A DNA stretch of 64,000 bases, taken from assembly GCA_914767715.1 (NCBI GenBank), contig OU612068.1:4588001-4652000 (forward strand). Reading direction: 5' to 3'. This DNA is from Membranipora membranacea (lineage: Eukaryota; Bryozoa; Gymnolaemata; Cheilostomatida; Membraniporidae). A model generated the notes under the pieces. That model saw only the letters and a list, made by a program, of their open reading frames with translations, made no database searches and had not been told where the DNA came from. Made by a program: the position numbers and the translations under genes. This document shows, in pieces, positions 1 through 12,112 of this stretch; the stretch's first letter is position 1, and every line of letters begins with the position of its first letter.

Positions 1-64
1 TTTACAAATGACATAGTCTCCATTACACAACAAAATACATGATTTTCTATTTCTTTCAATACAG

Positions 65-356
65 TGAGGTAGAACAGTATGCAGTAGTGTTTTCATATGG
101 TGTACTGGAGGCATACAGTAAACGCAATATCGGATCTAAGCTTATGGAAAAGGCCCTTTGTGAGCTAAGACAGATGGATATCACACTGGTGTATGGAGAT
201 TTTTCAAGTATATACTCTCAAAAAATTGCACTTAAATTTGGATTTGAGAAAATATGCAGTCAGAAATACGAAGGCAACTATCTGAGTTATCATAAAACTC
301 CTGAACATATTAAAAAAGTCCACATTGAGAATTGGGGGATGGTGAAAAAGCTCTAG
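65..356 (+). CDS. GNAT-type N-acetyltransferase, copy 1, last exon only (partial)
   Basis: Terminal exon of a small acetyltransferase gene whose upstream exons lie left of the window. The exon follows a pyrimidine-rich acceptor (…TTTCAATACAG) and starts in phase 2, exactly as in the other three copies here. It encodes the acetyl-CoA-binding half of a GNAT fold: a beta strand, then RNIGSKLMEKAL (the R-x-x-G-x-x loop of motif A plus helix), then YSQKIALKFGFE, the typical motif B of arylalkylamine N-acetyltransferase-like proteins. The protein ends at TAG after a Trp-Gly-Met-Val-Lys-Lys-Leu tail. By family, such enzymes move acetyl from acetyl-CoA to an amine; the substrate here is unknown. Closest in the window is copy 2 at 5288-7919, of which this is the tandem counterpart. 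Confidence 0.8.
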
Positions 357-1828
357 TGGCTTTCAATATCTATGGCTAAAACATTAAAATTTACTTGGTT
401 GTAACTCCAAGCAGGCTTACCCATGCTATTGGTCTACCAATGGGTGGACCCAGCCATTACACCTTCCTCGTGCTAAGCTCTCTCCTACAGGACAAAGTTT
501 TTAGATCTCATTCACTTCATCTCCAGATGCTGGCTTAATTTCTGCTTGTGAATAAAATATCAAAAATTCAAATAATGACAATGACATCATCAGATATATA
601 GTGGGAGTTATCCCATCTATTTACATGGGGAAACAAATCAGTAGCATTTCAACACACGACCATGAGCAGGCTTTATGCACATAGAGTGCATTGTTAGAAA
701 ACCATATTGAAATGAAACTGGACATTATCTTGTCAAAACAGGAACATGTTGCTGTGGCAAATCATAAAAATGATATGCTTGGTAGATGTGATATAACCAA
801 CATGTGTTAACTAAAAGTGACAGGATCAGGGACCACCGAATAGACGTAAAACTGCTCGGCTCAGTGGTCAGATCATTGGTCAGAGCAAGAACATTCATAA
901 TGCAGCCATTAATCTTATAAATCATTACTAGCATGATATTCTTTTGTATCACATCGTATTCACTTATCATGGGCTGGTCCACATTGAGCCAGCTAGCCAT
1001 TCCAGTCAATGCGAACATGAAAATCACCTAATCCCAGCAATAAAAATGTGTCTTGGTCTACAACGGGAAAGTTAGATGCATAAGAACTTTCCAGAATGCA
1101 TGGTGCAGGTGGGTCTCGAACCCAGGACCACCTGTCCAGTTGTCAATAGTTAGCTGCTTCGCTCATCAAATTGCAAAAGTGCATCAGGTTTTTGGTATGT
1201 TGGCAAAGTGGACATTAATTTCTAGCAATAATAATAAAAAAAGCAAAAAAATGTAAGATCGTGTATTTCCGCAGAACATTTGTTCGGCCATCGAATATTT
1301 TTGTTCCGATGATGAATTCAAGGATCCATGATAAGCTAAAGCTCAACGTTGAAAATTTGCAGCGAGCTTTCTTTTATTACTTTATATGGCAATCTACATC
1401 TTGTTTTCCATTTAGTGCCAAAAAAAAGGAAAAGAAAGAAAAGTTAGTAAAAGTAGAGGTTTGAAAAACCCCCACTTAACAAAAGAGAGTTTAGACAACA
1501 AACCAAATATCAATGTTGATTTGACCTATTATGCGTTGTTTATGACTCTCTATAAGTTGCTTGCTCATTGCAGGGGAGAGGAAAACCCTATACCCTATTC
1601 CCTTTGCAGGAACTTTACAATCTAAAGGAAAAATAAAAATGGATAATGTTACACGTCTAATAAATTGATAATAATATTCAATGATCTAAGATACATAATA
1701 ATAAACAGCATCAACAATGGTACATGCTCCCAACAATACAAAACTTTGCGTCATCTTTGTGTAATTACGTTCTCCATTATGTCTGACTCTCTGTCATTCA
1801 TTCCGCTAACTAAATCTTAGCTACAAGC

Positions 1829-3804
1829 ATGAACTCTATCGCTCCTTCTACTCAGGCAGCTTCTAAGCTTATCCTAACATATCTGCTGACTGTATGTGAG
1901 ATAGTAGGTGATATGGATCAGATATATACAAGTCTCATGATGATGAATGAGTGGCAGATTATAGAATTCTTTCTGGTGCTTATTTCTGGATCAATCATCA
2001 TTGTGTGAGTTTTATTATTATTATTTATCAGCGTTGAATAGCGTTTCCATCTTCTCTTTACCAACTATATATTAATGGTTATTTACTTCACATGTATACT
2101 TCATCCAACATTATAGCTATTGGCCCCATTCTTTTGTATTACTATAACTTTTGCTTCCTGCTTTATCTGGGAGGTCCTAGCTGATGCAATGTTTTACAAT
2201 ACAACCGGCAGCACAGCTTGGTGGCATCATGCTATGCATCATGACAAGCATGAGTCATGTTATATTAGTGAAAGTGGCTTTTCAGGCCTGGAACCTTCTT
2301 TGGCATGATACCAAATACATATTCCTCTAATTCATGTATATGGCAATAGTCTATTCACATAAGTAGCAGATATTTGTATATAGTGTAAGGTGGGGAGGGG
2401 ATGGACGTGCTCAGAGCCATAAAATCCATGCTCAGTGCTACAATCCTTCATAACACTATTTTATCTGGTCTTTTTTTTTAGCCGACATCATATCAATATT
2501 ACATTTTCAGGTCCCGAGGAGCAATCAACATTGACTGGGGTAAATATGAAGTGACTCTGAAGAATAGTCAACCAATTCTTGAAGCGGTACAGCAGACCAC
2601 TGGTGTTGCTGATGACATACATAAGATTACTGAAGGTGTTGATGTTCTACGGCAGACCATTGATGTTACTGAAGATGTTGCAGAGTATCAAGATGGTAAG
2701 TTTATAGCTTATTGCTTTTGGTCTATTCTTGACAACATGTGCAATCTCCATTTTTCCCAAATTCCCCGTTGTCATACATTTAAAGAATGATGTACTGTAT
2801 ATGAGCCATCTTTCTTTTACCAAGGAGAAGACAACTAACATGAAACAATTCATAAGCATTATAATGCTAGTTATATCAAAGAGTTAGTCTCTAACTCCTT
2901 GGTCATATGCCTTATTTCTTTTTGCACAAAACAACGAAACTTTGTTGTTTTTTTTCAGATTTAATTCCGGTTAGTTTTCATGATCTAACTTCTGACTATG
3001 CAAGTCTAGAAGCTGATAACAACTTTGACAGTGATGATGAGACAATAATACCGGATGGGATCAACTACTCATTGTTAGGTCAGTTTAGCTATTGCCTGCG
3101 TCGTTCATTCTGATAGTGTAGCTCTCAATTTCCGATAACTCTCCAGCTTTTTTACCATGTCTCAAGGACTATAAGTGAGACAATTCGAGATAACCTTTTT
3201 GTTTGCCACTTACAGATATTGCCGATCTAGATGATTTCTCTGATGTCTGTTCAGATACAGATACTATAGTACCTGGTGGTATATCTTACTGTGATCTTGA
3301 TGGTAAGTTTATTAAGAGTAGCACCTCCTCTAAGAACACAGCTTTGAGATAATTATATCAACAACTGAAACCTAATGGATTTTAATAAATACTTAGTTGC
3401 ATGATAATTTTTTCTCACGCTGATCAGGGCAAGAAACACCTGTAGCAGGCTTCAAAAGTTCAGTGTTTACTTCATAGGCAAAACCCATTGTCTATGGTGC
3501 ACTTAGTAGAGTGATCATTGCGTTCTATCAGCTCACAATAAAATTCATTGAATAATATTTTGTTACAGATTTTATGGATGATGCTGACTCAGTTATCTCA
3601 TTAGACAGCGACTCACTATCTGTGGCTTCCTCTCCATCAATCTGTACAGTCATCACTATGATCTGCCAGCCTATACCTCAAGTAATGTCTGTGGTACCGA
3701 AACGGCACCTGTCAATAAAATCTAGAATCAGTAAGAAGCTCAGAGCTGTCAGAGCCGTATTCACCTGCTGTGTGAAAAGTACTACTACTGATGAAACTGA
3801 GTGA
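1829..3804 (+). CDS. Acidic single-pass membrane protein of unknown family, copy 1
   Basis: Five exons join in frame into 267 codons plus stop: 1829-2004, 2511-2695, 2959-3078, 3216-3302, 3569-3804. All introns are GT-AG with good pyrimidine tracts. I do not recognise the family. The N-terminus carries a hydrophobic segment at about residues 43-58 (FFLVLISGSIIIV), followed by a very acidic middle. Exons 3 and 4 each encode a related module, T-I-(I/V)-P-(D/G)-G-I-x-Y after a run of Asp/Ser. Exon 5 has VISLDSDS, which resembles a SUMO-interacting motif, then a basic stretch and a Cys-Cys pair near the C-terminus. A paralogue with identical exon phases lies at 9474-11470, so the gene model is supported by comparison. 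The function is unknown; a membrane-anchored adaptor is a guess. Confidence 0.8.
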
Positions 3805-3981
3805 TGGAGCTTTAACTTGCTGTAATTTTTAAATTTTCAGCAAGAAACATTCTCAATATTCCCATGTACATAGAAAATTATCTACTTATCATATTCATAT
3901 GTAAAAATATTTTTACTGTTCCATCACTTTGATTCCTTGTGATTTATCGTTTCAGCCTTTTGGCACAGTTTCCTTGTTAGA

Positions 3982-3987
3982 AATAAA
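3982..3987 (+). terminator. Poly(A) signal of acidic-protein gene copy 1
   Basis: AATAAA lies about 180 bp after the stop codon. The paralogue has AATAAA at the matching place, 11626-11631, about 155 bp after its stop. Confidence 0.6.
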
Positions 3988-4217
3988 AAACGCTAAAAAC
4001 TTTAAAATCAGTTAGTACTTGTCCTACTGAGAATTCCAACATAATTTTACTCGGAAAGTTTTGCATGTCAGTTAACTTGAGCAGCCCATTCAGACAAAGC
4101 CGGAATATATTCCTGGACAAACAATGTGAGGCCAAGGTTACCAAAACTTGTAGAATGTGTTTCCAAAGTTGATTACCCAGTATAGTAAAAAAAATGGTCG
4201 ATTTAAATCAGATGCCA

Positions 4218-4430
4218 TATATCTTGCCACATCCCGAAGCATGGGCGGCGAAATTTAGTTGCCTTAAGGGCTAGGCCGCAATGTCTGCGACAGTTTGCTC
4301 TCAGTTTGCAGGCAGGTCAGAGCACACCTGGGGGCCAACCAAACACCAGTAGTCGATGGGATTCAAACCCACGACCTTCATCACTTGCGTATTGAAGGAC
4401 CAGTGCTCTAACCAACTGAGCCACCTCCTA
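4218..4430 (-). repeat. tRNA-derived SINE, copy 1
   Basis: Read on the minus strand it opens with a tRNA-like head. Box A is GGTGGCTCAGTTGGTTAGAG and box B is GGTCGTGGGTTTGAATCCC. A non-tRNA body follows, containing CAGGTGTGCTCTGACCTGCC and CAAACTGAGAGCAAA, ending with CTTCGGGATG. The same head and body recur on the plus strand at 20298-20510, which establishes it as a dispersed element. No acceptor stem can form, so it is not a tRNA gene. Confidence 0.8.
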
Positions 4431-5287
4431 GCCAGGAGCTTTTTGTAATTTGAGTAGTTCCTTTATTGTGAGTACCGGTGTTGTTGATGCAATTGTATAT
4501 TGGTATTATGTTACCCAATATAGCTCAGTCGTGCCTAGAGTAATAGCCATTGTAAATGTTATTGCCATGATCGCAAGATTTTTTTAATTTCAAAATTGAA
4601 GATATCGAAAATAAACTTAACTTTCTGTACACTCTTTGGAATCTGTTGAGCTACTGAAGGGTAACAGCTCAAAATTTTGATTCAATAACTTCAATAACTT
4701 TATAAACTTACCAAATCGAGCCCTCTAACATATTCGGCATTATCAGTGGCTATAATACATCAGCATGTTCAGTGATCTGATGTATACATACATATTGAAT
4801 AATGAAATATAATATTATATTATAATATAATATTCCTATAATATACTCCAGTGGTTTCATTATATTTAGCGAGAAGACTAATTCATCTCGCACGATTCTT
4901 CACTTAGTTTGTACCCATTTTCAGTCTCAATTTACTGGCAAGACTTTGAGTTGAGTTGAGTGGGGTCATAAACTAGCTCAGGTGATCCAGGGAGAATCCA
5001 TTCTCTCTGGGTGATCTATCAATCAATCAACCTATCATTATCCTGACAATCAGAGCAGAGTTATTGATGTGTTATCCATTGGCTGTAATAGCATGATATA
5101 GATACAAGCTTGTGGCATTTGACAATTTTAATATGCACACATAGACATATATTAATACAGACGACAATAATAATAATATATTATTAAGTCTATGCAGGGA
5201 GAATGCAGAATGCAGAGGAATTCTCCCTGGTCTATGTGTGCAAATTAATTTTTTGTTGCTGGTAACAGTTACTGTCAAACACAAAAC
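4431..5287. other. Intergenic stretch without a gene
   Basis: AT-rich spacer with a TATTATA simple repeat at about 4796-4840 and a short inverted motif (GGGAGAAT/ATTCTCCC) around 4990 and 5200. No coding signal was seen. Confidence 0.6.
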
Positions 5288-7919
5288 ATGGCAAGTAACG
5301 CTATCAAAATCAAGGTGAGAGTGGTGTCCTAGTGGTTTTCAACATTTCGATTTAAACTTTCTGGAATGATCAGAAAATGATTTGTCATGATGTCCATAAA
5401 AATCTCATGTGGTCAAATATTCATAGATAGAATCGTGACTTTCTTACAGGTTTTGGAGAAACCATCAGATAACTGGGAGTTGTTGTTGGAAGCAATTCTT
5501 GATAAAACGTGTTCGAAGTGCTGTTATGGCTGGATTATATTTTTAGTTTTGATTGGTAGAATGTATCACACATCACTCACTATCACTATGCTGTGTACTC
5601 GATAAAACTAATTGATTAGCTGATTATAAACTTCAATCAACTAGCAAGACCTCACATGGTTATCATAAGCATTTTAAATCTACTGGAGCATGTTCCGATT
5701 AAAATCAAACAAGTTTTATTATCATCACCTTATTTGATGGCATACATGTCTGTTTGTTTGTTAAATTTAAAACTCTCTCTCTCCAGAGATGTTAGCAGAT
5801 AAAAAAACAACCAGCCCTTAAAAGGAACAACCCCAGATCGTTGAAGTATCAGTAAGCCATGGATTTTCTTGTTGGCTGCTTTCTTGATAGAGGTGATATG
5901 ATCAGAGAACGATATTCGGGATTCAAGCAGCACAACACCTAGAAGCTTAACACTGTCAACACATGATACCCAATGTTCACTGTTCATTGTGAGTGTCCAG
6001 TCATTGTCAGGGATTTCTTTAATGAGATGTTGAAGCATTTGGTTTTGTCTGCATTTGACAGCAGGTGGTTCAAATTCAATCACAGTTCTTATATCTTGTG
6101 TGATAGCTGTGGCTGATTTTATGAGTGGATGAAAAGCTGTGGTGTCATTAGCGTATTTTATCGCTACACCTTCGGAGAATGTTAGAGTTGACAAAAGCGA
6201 GCCAAAGTGTTGGGCCACACAGTGTACCCTGTAGATCACCAATGTTGACTACATGATACGAGGAGTTAGACTTGATACTTCTCAATAACACGCCACGTGA
6301 TTGATTTTGGAGATAGTCTGAGATATAAGAGGAGTTTTTAGGTCAGCAAGTTTTGACAGGAGAAGTTGATGATAAATCAGATCTAATTATTTGCTGAAAT
6401 CATATAGTATGAGTTGATCCCCGATATTGACATTTAGGGCTTTTGTCACATCATCAAATGAGCACAAACGGGGTCTGTGCAGCCAACACCTTATCATTAG
6501 GCGAATCGGATAGGGTCTAGATTTGGTGATAGTTCTTTCTGAAGTTGTCTATTTATTCAAGTCTCTATAGTCTAAAACTTTACCAATAGGTGTTGTTTCT
6601 GCAGTCTTGTACAGTGATGGATGTGGGCAGGTTTGCATGGCAAGATTTACCATCTGCACTACTGGAACGCACAGGTTTTCGCTGCATTGTTTGCCAATCC
6701 ACGCATGGTAGTCCTTGCTATGTACAGCTTTATATGTATCGATGGTTTTGAGTACCTGCTTTACATGGCCAATTGAGATCTTGGTGATGCCAACACTGAG
6801 CGGTTTAGGAGAGTAATTTTTAGATGGACCTTGTTTTCCAGCAATGGAACTGTAGTAGTAGTTCATTTTGTCAACAAACTGCTGTGGAGAACAAAGCTCT
6901 CCGTCTAGAACAGAAAGGGATGGTGGGTTTATCCTTTTGTTTGACTCTTAACATGGTGTCTTAATGCCTAGCCACCAGTTAGCAGAACCTGCCATGAGGC
7001 TGTTGATCTTTGAACCATAATAACTTGTTTTGGATCTGACAATGAGGCGTTCAAGGGTTTAGCGTAGATTGACGTGGGTGGGTTTTTTGCGTCTTAAGAT
7101 GGCTCAACATTTTTTCTCAATCCTCTTCATTTTGATTGGCTAAGAGCTACAAGTGCTATTACCTTATTCTGTTACTTTGTGTTATTTTTAAGGGAAAATT
7201 TTGTTAGATGTATGTTTTTCAATAATTCAGGTTGTAGGAAGTTTGAAGACTCGCATAGTGAACAGAGAGATAAATGACCAATGTAGCACTGAGCAGCCTG
7301 GACAGTATAGGTATATGTTTGACAGATGGGATGAGGCTACCTCTCAGGACTTGAGGAACGTTATGAACTTTTATAAATCATCAAGGAAGGAAGCTGATAT
7401 TCTAAATCAATACCCGTGAGTCCATGACAACTCCTTTACTTGATTGAGTACTAACAAGAGGAAGTGAAGGTGCTCAGGACAATTTCTTCTAAAAACTATG
7501 AGATGAAAATTGCTTTGAGAAAACATTTTAAATCACGCTTGCTTTAAATGATTACACAAAAATTTTAATTGACGAATGACGTAGATCTGATTTGTGATTT
7601 CTTTCAATACAGTGAGTTGGAACAGTATGCAATAGTATATTCATATGGTGTACTGGAGGCATACAGTAAACGAAACATCGGTTCTAAGCTTATGGAGAAA
7701 GCCCTATGTGAGCTAAGACAGATGGATATCAAACTGGTGTATGGAGACTTTTCAAGCATATACTGTCAAAAAATTGCCCTTAAATTTGGATTTGCGACAT
7801 TATGCAGTCAGAAATTCGAAAGCAATTTTCTGAGCTACCATCAAGTTCCTGACCACATTAAAAAAATCCACATCGAGAATTGGGGGATGGTGAAAGAGTT
7901 CTGGTGGCTTTCTTTGTGA
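5288..7919 (+). pseudogene. GNAT-type N-acetyltransferase, copy 2, broken
   Basis: Exon 1 (5288-5314) encodes the family start MASNAIKIK. Exon 2 begins at 5450 with VLEKPSDNWELLLEAILDK, but an extra A in the run 5504-5507 shifts the frame. In the shifted frame the match continues for about ten residues (RVRSAVMAG) and then hits stops, and the second half of the exon (about 45 residues in copies 3 and 4) is absent. Exon 3 (7231-7415) and exon 4 (7613-7919) are open with correct splice sites. The ancestral TAG stop has become TGG, adding six residues before a new TGA. A LINE remnant fills the intron after the damaged exon. Exons 3 and 4 could still be transcribed, but a full enzyme cannot be made. 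Confidence 0.8.
5730..6960 (-). mobile_element. Degenerate non-LTR retrotransposon (LINE) fragment
   Basis: Minus-strand reading frames resemble a reverse transcriptase but are broken by stops and shifts. From 6960 to 6549 come a FVDKMNYYYSSI-like segment, then a V..VL..ID..KA segment and YKTAETTPIGK (normally WK.A.v.PIPK). A decayed DPIRFA-like stretch follows near 6500. From 6242 to 5730 the catalytic box reads YANDTTAF instead of YADD. It lies inside the intron of the broken GNAT copy 2 and is clearly dead. Confidence 0.75.
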
Positions 7920-9473
7920 CATCTGTGACCTAACGGCTAAAAGATTAGAACTTAATTGGTACAGGTTTACCCATGCTATTGGTGTACCAATGGGAGGATG
8001 CAGCCATTACACCTTCCTCGTGCTAAGCTTTCTCCTACAGGGCAAAGTTTTTAGATCTCATTCACTTCATCTCCAGATGCTGGCTCAATTTCTGTTTTTG
8101 AATAAAATATTCAAAATTCAAATAAATTTTGATGACATTATCAGATATATAGTGGGAGTTATTCCACTTATTTACATGGGGACAGAGATCTAGTCTAAAG
8201 TGTCACTTAGTGGCACTCCTGTCCCGACCATGATCAGGTTTTATGCACAAAGAGCGATTAGTTCAATATTTTCTGAATTTTGATTTGTTTCAGAGGAGTC
8301 TGGGAAAATCATGAGTATTATATTCCGAACAAATTTTGGAAAATCAGCCCTTCTAAACTTACTTCACCAATATACACTTAAAGACATATCAGCTAAAACT
8401 CTTCTGACTTTTGATTTAACAGGAACATGATACAGTAAACTCATAGATTTATATCTTTAGCATTGTATGTAATGCCACATGTTATTAATTATAATTAACT
8501 CTGTGTTAAACTTTGGTAGTAAGCGTAATATGTTTCTTTTGCTGTTTTCAGAGGTCAACAAGTTAGCATATAATAAAATTCTTTTTGTTATCTGTACACT
8601 TCTAAGAAAACCTCTATAAATAAATAAATAATAAATAATAATTATATGATACAATTGGTAGATTTTTAATCAATTATAATGCAGCCATTATGTTACCCTA
8701 TATTTCTCTTGTCAAGCATTATTAGCATCATTTTGTATCACATCCATATTTTTGTATTCTATGTGAGCAAATTTCAGCATTATAATCCTAATATTTAGGA
8801 AGTTATTGTTTCTCAAACTGGCCTACTTGGCATGGGAAATCAGCCAGTATTAGCATTCTACGGCCACAGCAACGCCACAGCTGTCAAATAATGTCTTATA
8901 CTGATAATAGAACACACAGAGAAATCGTTTATAAAAAGTGGTTCTCCTACCTAGGACCAACTGTTTAGTGGTCATAGATATTGCTACCTGCAAAAGCTCT
9001 GTGCCTCAGGTTTTTGGTAGTTTGGCAGAGTGAACATTAATTTCTAGCCATAGTAATATATTGTGCAACAAAAATTGAAAACCATGTATTTCCATAGAAC
9101 ATTGTTCGGCCATCAAATTTTATTGTTTGATGATGATGTCAAGGTGGTATACCTATGATGAGTCGATGATAAGCTATCAAATTATGAAATTAAATATATT
9201 GGACAGGTGGTGCGGGTGAGAGGGAAACACCCTTTTATATCAATGGTTATTTAGGGAGTTTACAATCTACAATAAAAGTTAAAAATGACATAAATATAGA
9301 AGACTAATATTTTCAAATATTCAGTGATCTAGGATGCATCTTGATAACCAGCAGCAGCAGCAGCAAACATGCTTCCAACAATATAAAACTTTACGTCATC
9401 TTTGCGTAATTACGTTCTCCATTATGTTTGACTCTCTGTCAAACATTCTGCTGACTAAATCTTAGTTACAAGC
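7920..9473. other. Duplicated flank between GNAT copy 2 and acidic-protein copy 2
   Basis: Counterpart of 357-1828. The first 270 bp match closely and the 9300-9473 promoter-proximal part matches 1650-1828; the middle has diverged and is AT-rich. A short (CAG)n run sits at about 9353-9365. No gene was seen. Confidence 0.6.
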
Positions 9474-11470
9474 ATGAACTCTATCGCTCCTTCTACTCAG
9501 GCAGCTTCTAGGCTTATCCTAACATATCTGCTGACTGTATGTGACCTAGTAGGTGATATGGATCAGATATATACAAGTCTCATGATGATGAATGAGTGGC
9601 AGATTATAGAATTCTTTCTGGTTCTGATTTCCGGATCAATCATCATAATAATGTGAGTTAATATTAGTATCACATAGTTAATAACCCTACTTTCTTCTCT
9701 GTAGTTAATTTTAAAGTTGATTTAAATTCATTAATTCACCTCAGCTAGCATCTTCATAACCAGGGGCTCAATATTATTAATAATATTTATATTTTGACTG
9801 GTCTAAATTCCTACGTTGTGTGGTCTTAGCTGATGCAATGCTTCTTTATGAAACTGTCAGCATAGCTTTGGTGGCGTCACGTCATGCATCATGACAAACA
9901 TGACTCTCTGCTGGCAGAGTAGGTGGCTTTTATTCTGACCATGTTCATCAAGGAACGTCATATTCATCAGGCCTATAAGTTTTTAGACCCAAGTAATGGG
10001 TGTTTTCTTTGTGATTCAATGCCGCTCAGCCATCAATATGAGGTACCACACATTCCCCGCTTACAGCAGTCGAAGTTTGTATCCTGTTTGTCAGCTGTGA
10101 CTTCAAAACAGAAATAATATTGTATATTGTAGATCTCCCTCATCAAACCACACTGACTGTGGCAAAGTTGAAGTGGCGCTGAATGACTATCTGCAAACAT
10201 CTGATGTGATACAACATAAAACTGAAGGTGCTGAAGGTGTTGGAGAGAAACAAACTGGTAGGTTATTAGGATGTGGATGTGTCCATGTTTGACAATTAGA
10301 TAGAATTAGGAGTCATTAGGAAGAATAAATTTTTCTCATATGAATATGGCGACTATGCTGAGTTGTCTAACTGTAATTACTGAGAAGACAACTACCATTG
10401 AAAAATAAATAGTAATATTGTTGGTCAATCCAAATACAAAGCTCTGATACCTAGCCTGAGCAGGCTGTCGGGTTGGGGTAGGCTAGGCTATCTGATATCA
10501 TGTTATAGTTTGCCAGCTGATTCATTATACGAGTTCTTTTAAATTCAGCTCAAATATTGAAACCTCGCTTGTTAAAGCAATACTCTTTTTGAAGAGCAGT
10601 AACACAATCTGCCCATGTAGGTTGTGTTTATAATAACCAAGCGTTCAATTTATTGGCTACATTTGACCTTGTTACTGTCTGTATTACAGATTTGGCTCAG
10701 GCTAGTTTAGATGATCCCACTTCTGACTATGCAAGTCAAGATGAGGATTACAGTAATGATAGTGATGATGATACAATAATACCAGATGGGATCTACTATT
10801 CATTAGCTAACCCTGGTAAGTTAATATTACTGAATATTACTGATGACTAGACTCATGACCGTTTATTCCATTGCACTGAAGAAAAACACATATTTTCTAA
10901 CCCAGCTATGCTACCATGTTTTGGATCAGTATAGATTATAATCCATGCGATTGCTCTAATCATTTTCTTTTTTTCACACACAGATATTGCCGATCTGGAT
11001 GATTTCTCAGATGTCTGTTCAGATACAGATACTATAGTACCTGATGGTATATCTTACTGTGCCTTTGATAGTAAGTTTATACGGAACGGTACAAGTAGGA
11101 GGTAGGAGCTAGTCAAAGCCTGTAGCAGGTTTCCAGCGCTCAGTTTACCTCACAGGAAAAATACACAGTCTATATAGCTGTCAACTTGTTCTATCAGCTC
11201 ACAATAAAAGTCATTGAATAACATTGTGTTTCAGATTTCATGGATGATGCTGACTCAGTGATCTCATTAGACAGCGACTCGCTATCTGTGGCTCCCTCTC
11301 CATCTATCTGTACTGTCATCACTATGATCTGTCAGCCTATACCTCGAGTAGTGCCTATGGTACCGAAACAACGCCGGTCAATTAAATCTAGGATCAGTAA
11401 GAAGCTCAGAGCTGTCAGAGCCGTATTCACCTGCTGTGTGAAAAGTTCCACTACTGATGAAACTCAGTGA
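9474..11470 (+). CDS. Acidic single-pass membrane protein of unknown family, copy 2
   Basis: Paralogue of the gene at 1829-3804. Five exons give 250 codons plus stop: 9474-9652, 10133-10257, 10690-10815, 10984-11070, 11235-11470. Exons 1, 4 and 5 are nearly identical to copy 1. Exon 2 is shorter (42 against 62 codons) and strongly diverged, and exon 3 differs at its start. The order is again a membrane segment (about residues 43-59), acidic linker, two T-I-(I/V)-P-D-G-I-x-Y modules, VISLDSDS, a basic tail and a Cys-Cys pair. Exons 3 and 4 are phase 1-1, so either can be skipped or duplicated without a frameshift. Function unknown. Selection seems to hold the modules and the tail while exon 2 drifts. 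Confidence 0.8.
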
Positions 11471-11649
11471 TAGAACTTTAATTTTCCGTAATTCCAACAT
11501 TTTCACGTACACAACAAATGAATTACTTATTATCATATTCATTTATGAACATATTTTTATTATTCTATTATTTTGATTCCTTGTAGTCTACTGTTTACAG
11601 CCATTTTGGCAGTTTTCCTGTTCGAAATAAAAAATGCTGAAATCCTTGT

Positions 11650-12112
11650 TTTCAATGACTGCTTGTTCTTTTGAACATCCAAACAAAATTTCTAAAGTAC
11701 TAAGTTTGAAGTAATTTGTGCAACACATTCAGACGAAGCCTATAATTAATCTTGGACAAACGATTAAAGCCAAAGATGACTGCCCAGAGATTTCTGTTGA
11801 CTGAGTATATAAGTGTCAGTGTTGTGGATGCTGTGATTTAATGAAGTAGAGAAGAGGAAATATTTTCAAATTTTATTGAAATTTTTTTACTGGATTTGTG
11901 TCACTTGGACTTATAAAGTTTCTTTGCATTGTGAGAAAATTTCCATAATACAACGTACAATTTGTTCTCTGCAGTTGGTGTTTGTCAGACACCCATCAGT
12001 CCTGCCATTCTCGGAATAGACAGTAGATTGAACAGGGAGAATTCTCCCTGGTTTGAGGGTATGAGAGAGGCTCCATGTGGGATCACATGATTAAAAATCC
12101 TGATCCAAAATC
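11650..12112. other. Spacer without a gene
   Basis: Sequence just beyond the duplication. It holds a GGGAGAATTCTCCC palindrome near 12036-12049 and no coding signal. Confidence 0.5.

Larger units (their letters stand above)
65..4000. repeat. Tandem segmental duplication, unit 1 (counterpart 7613-11640)
   Basis: The segment from the GNAT last exon to the end of the acidic-protein gene recurs at 7613-11640, offset by 7.55 kb at the left end and 7.67 kb at the right. The match includes non-coding DNA, for example 417-620 against 7969-8190 (a stretch beginning CCCATGCTATTGGT), 1090-1220 against 8945-9060, and 1650-1828 against 9300-9473. The non-coding stretch 357-1828 between the two genes therefore holds duplicated flank, with a tRNA-like box B (reverse strand, about 1108-1128) from an old SINE, and no gene that I can see. 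Confidence 0.85.
7613..11640. repeat. Tandem segmental duplication, unit 2
   Basis: Second copy of the block described at 65-4000. It contains the last exon of GNAT copy 2 and all of acidic-protein copy 2, with homologous spacer. Confidence 0.85.

Noticed and set aside
2120..2308. A 62-codon frame in intron 1 of acidic-protein copy 1 as an extra exon
   Set aside because: Joining it to exon 1 at the nearby acceptor meets a stop within ten codons, and the counterpart in copy 2 (about 9810-9935) is not open.
4359..4433. A tRNA gene on the minus strand
   Set aside because: A and B boxes are present but the ends cannot pair into an acceptor stem, and the same sequence with a common body occurs at 20298. 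It is a SINE head.
9923..10117. A 64-codon frame in intron 1 of acidic-protein copy 2
   Set aside because: No counterpart frame in copy 1 and no fitting splice sites. Chance frame.
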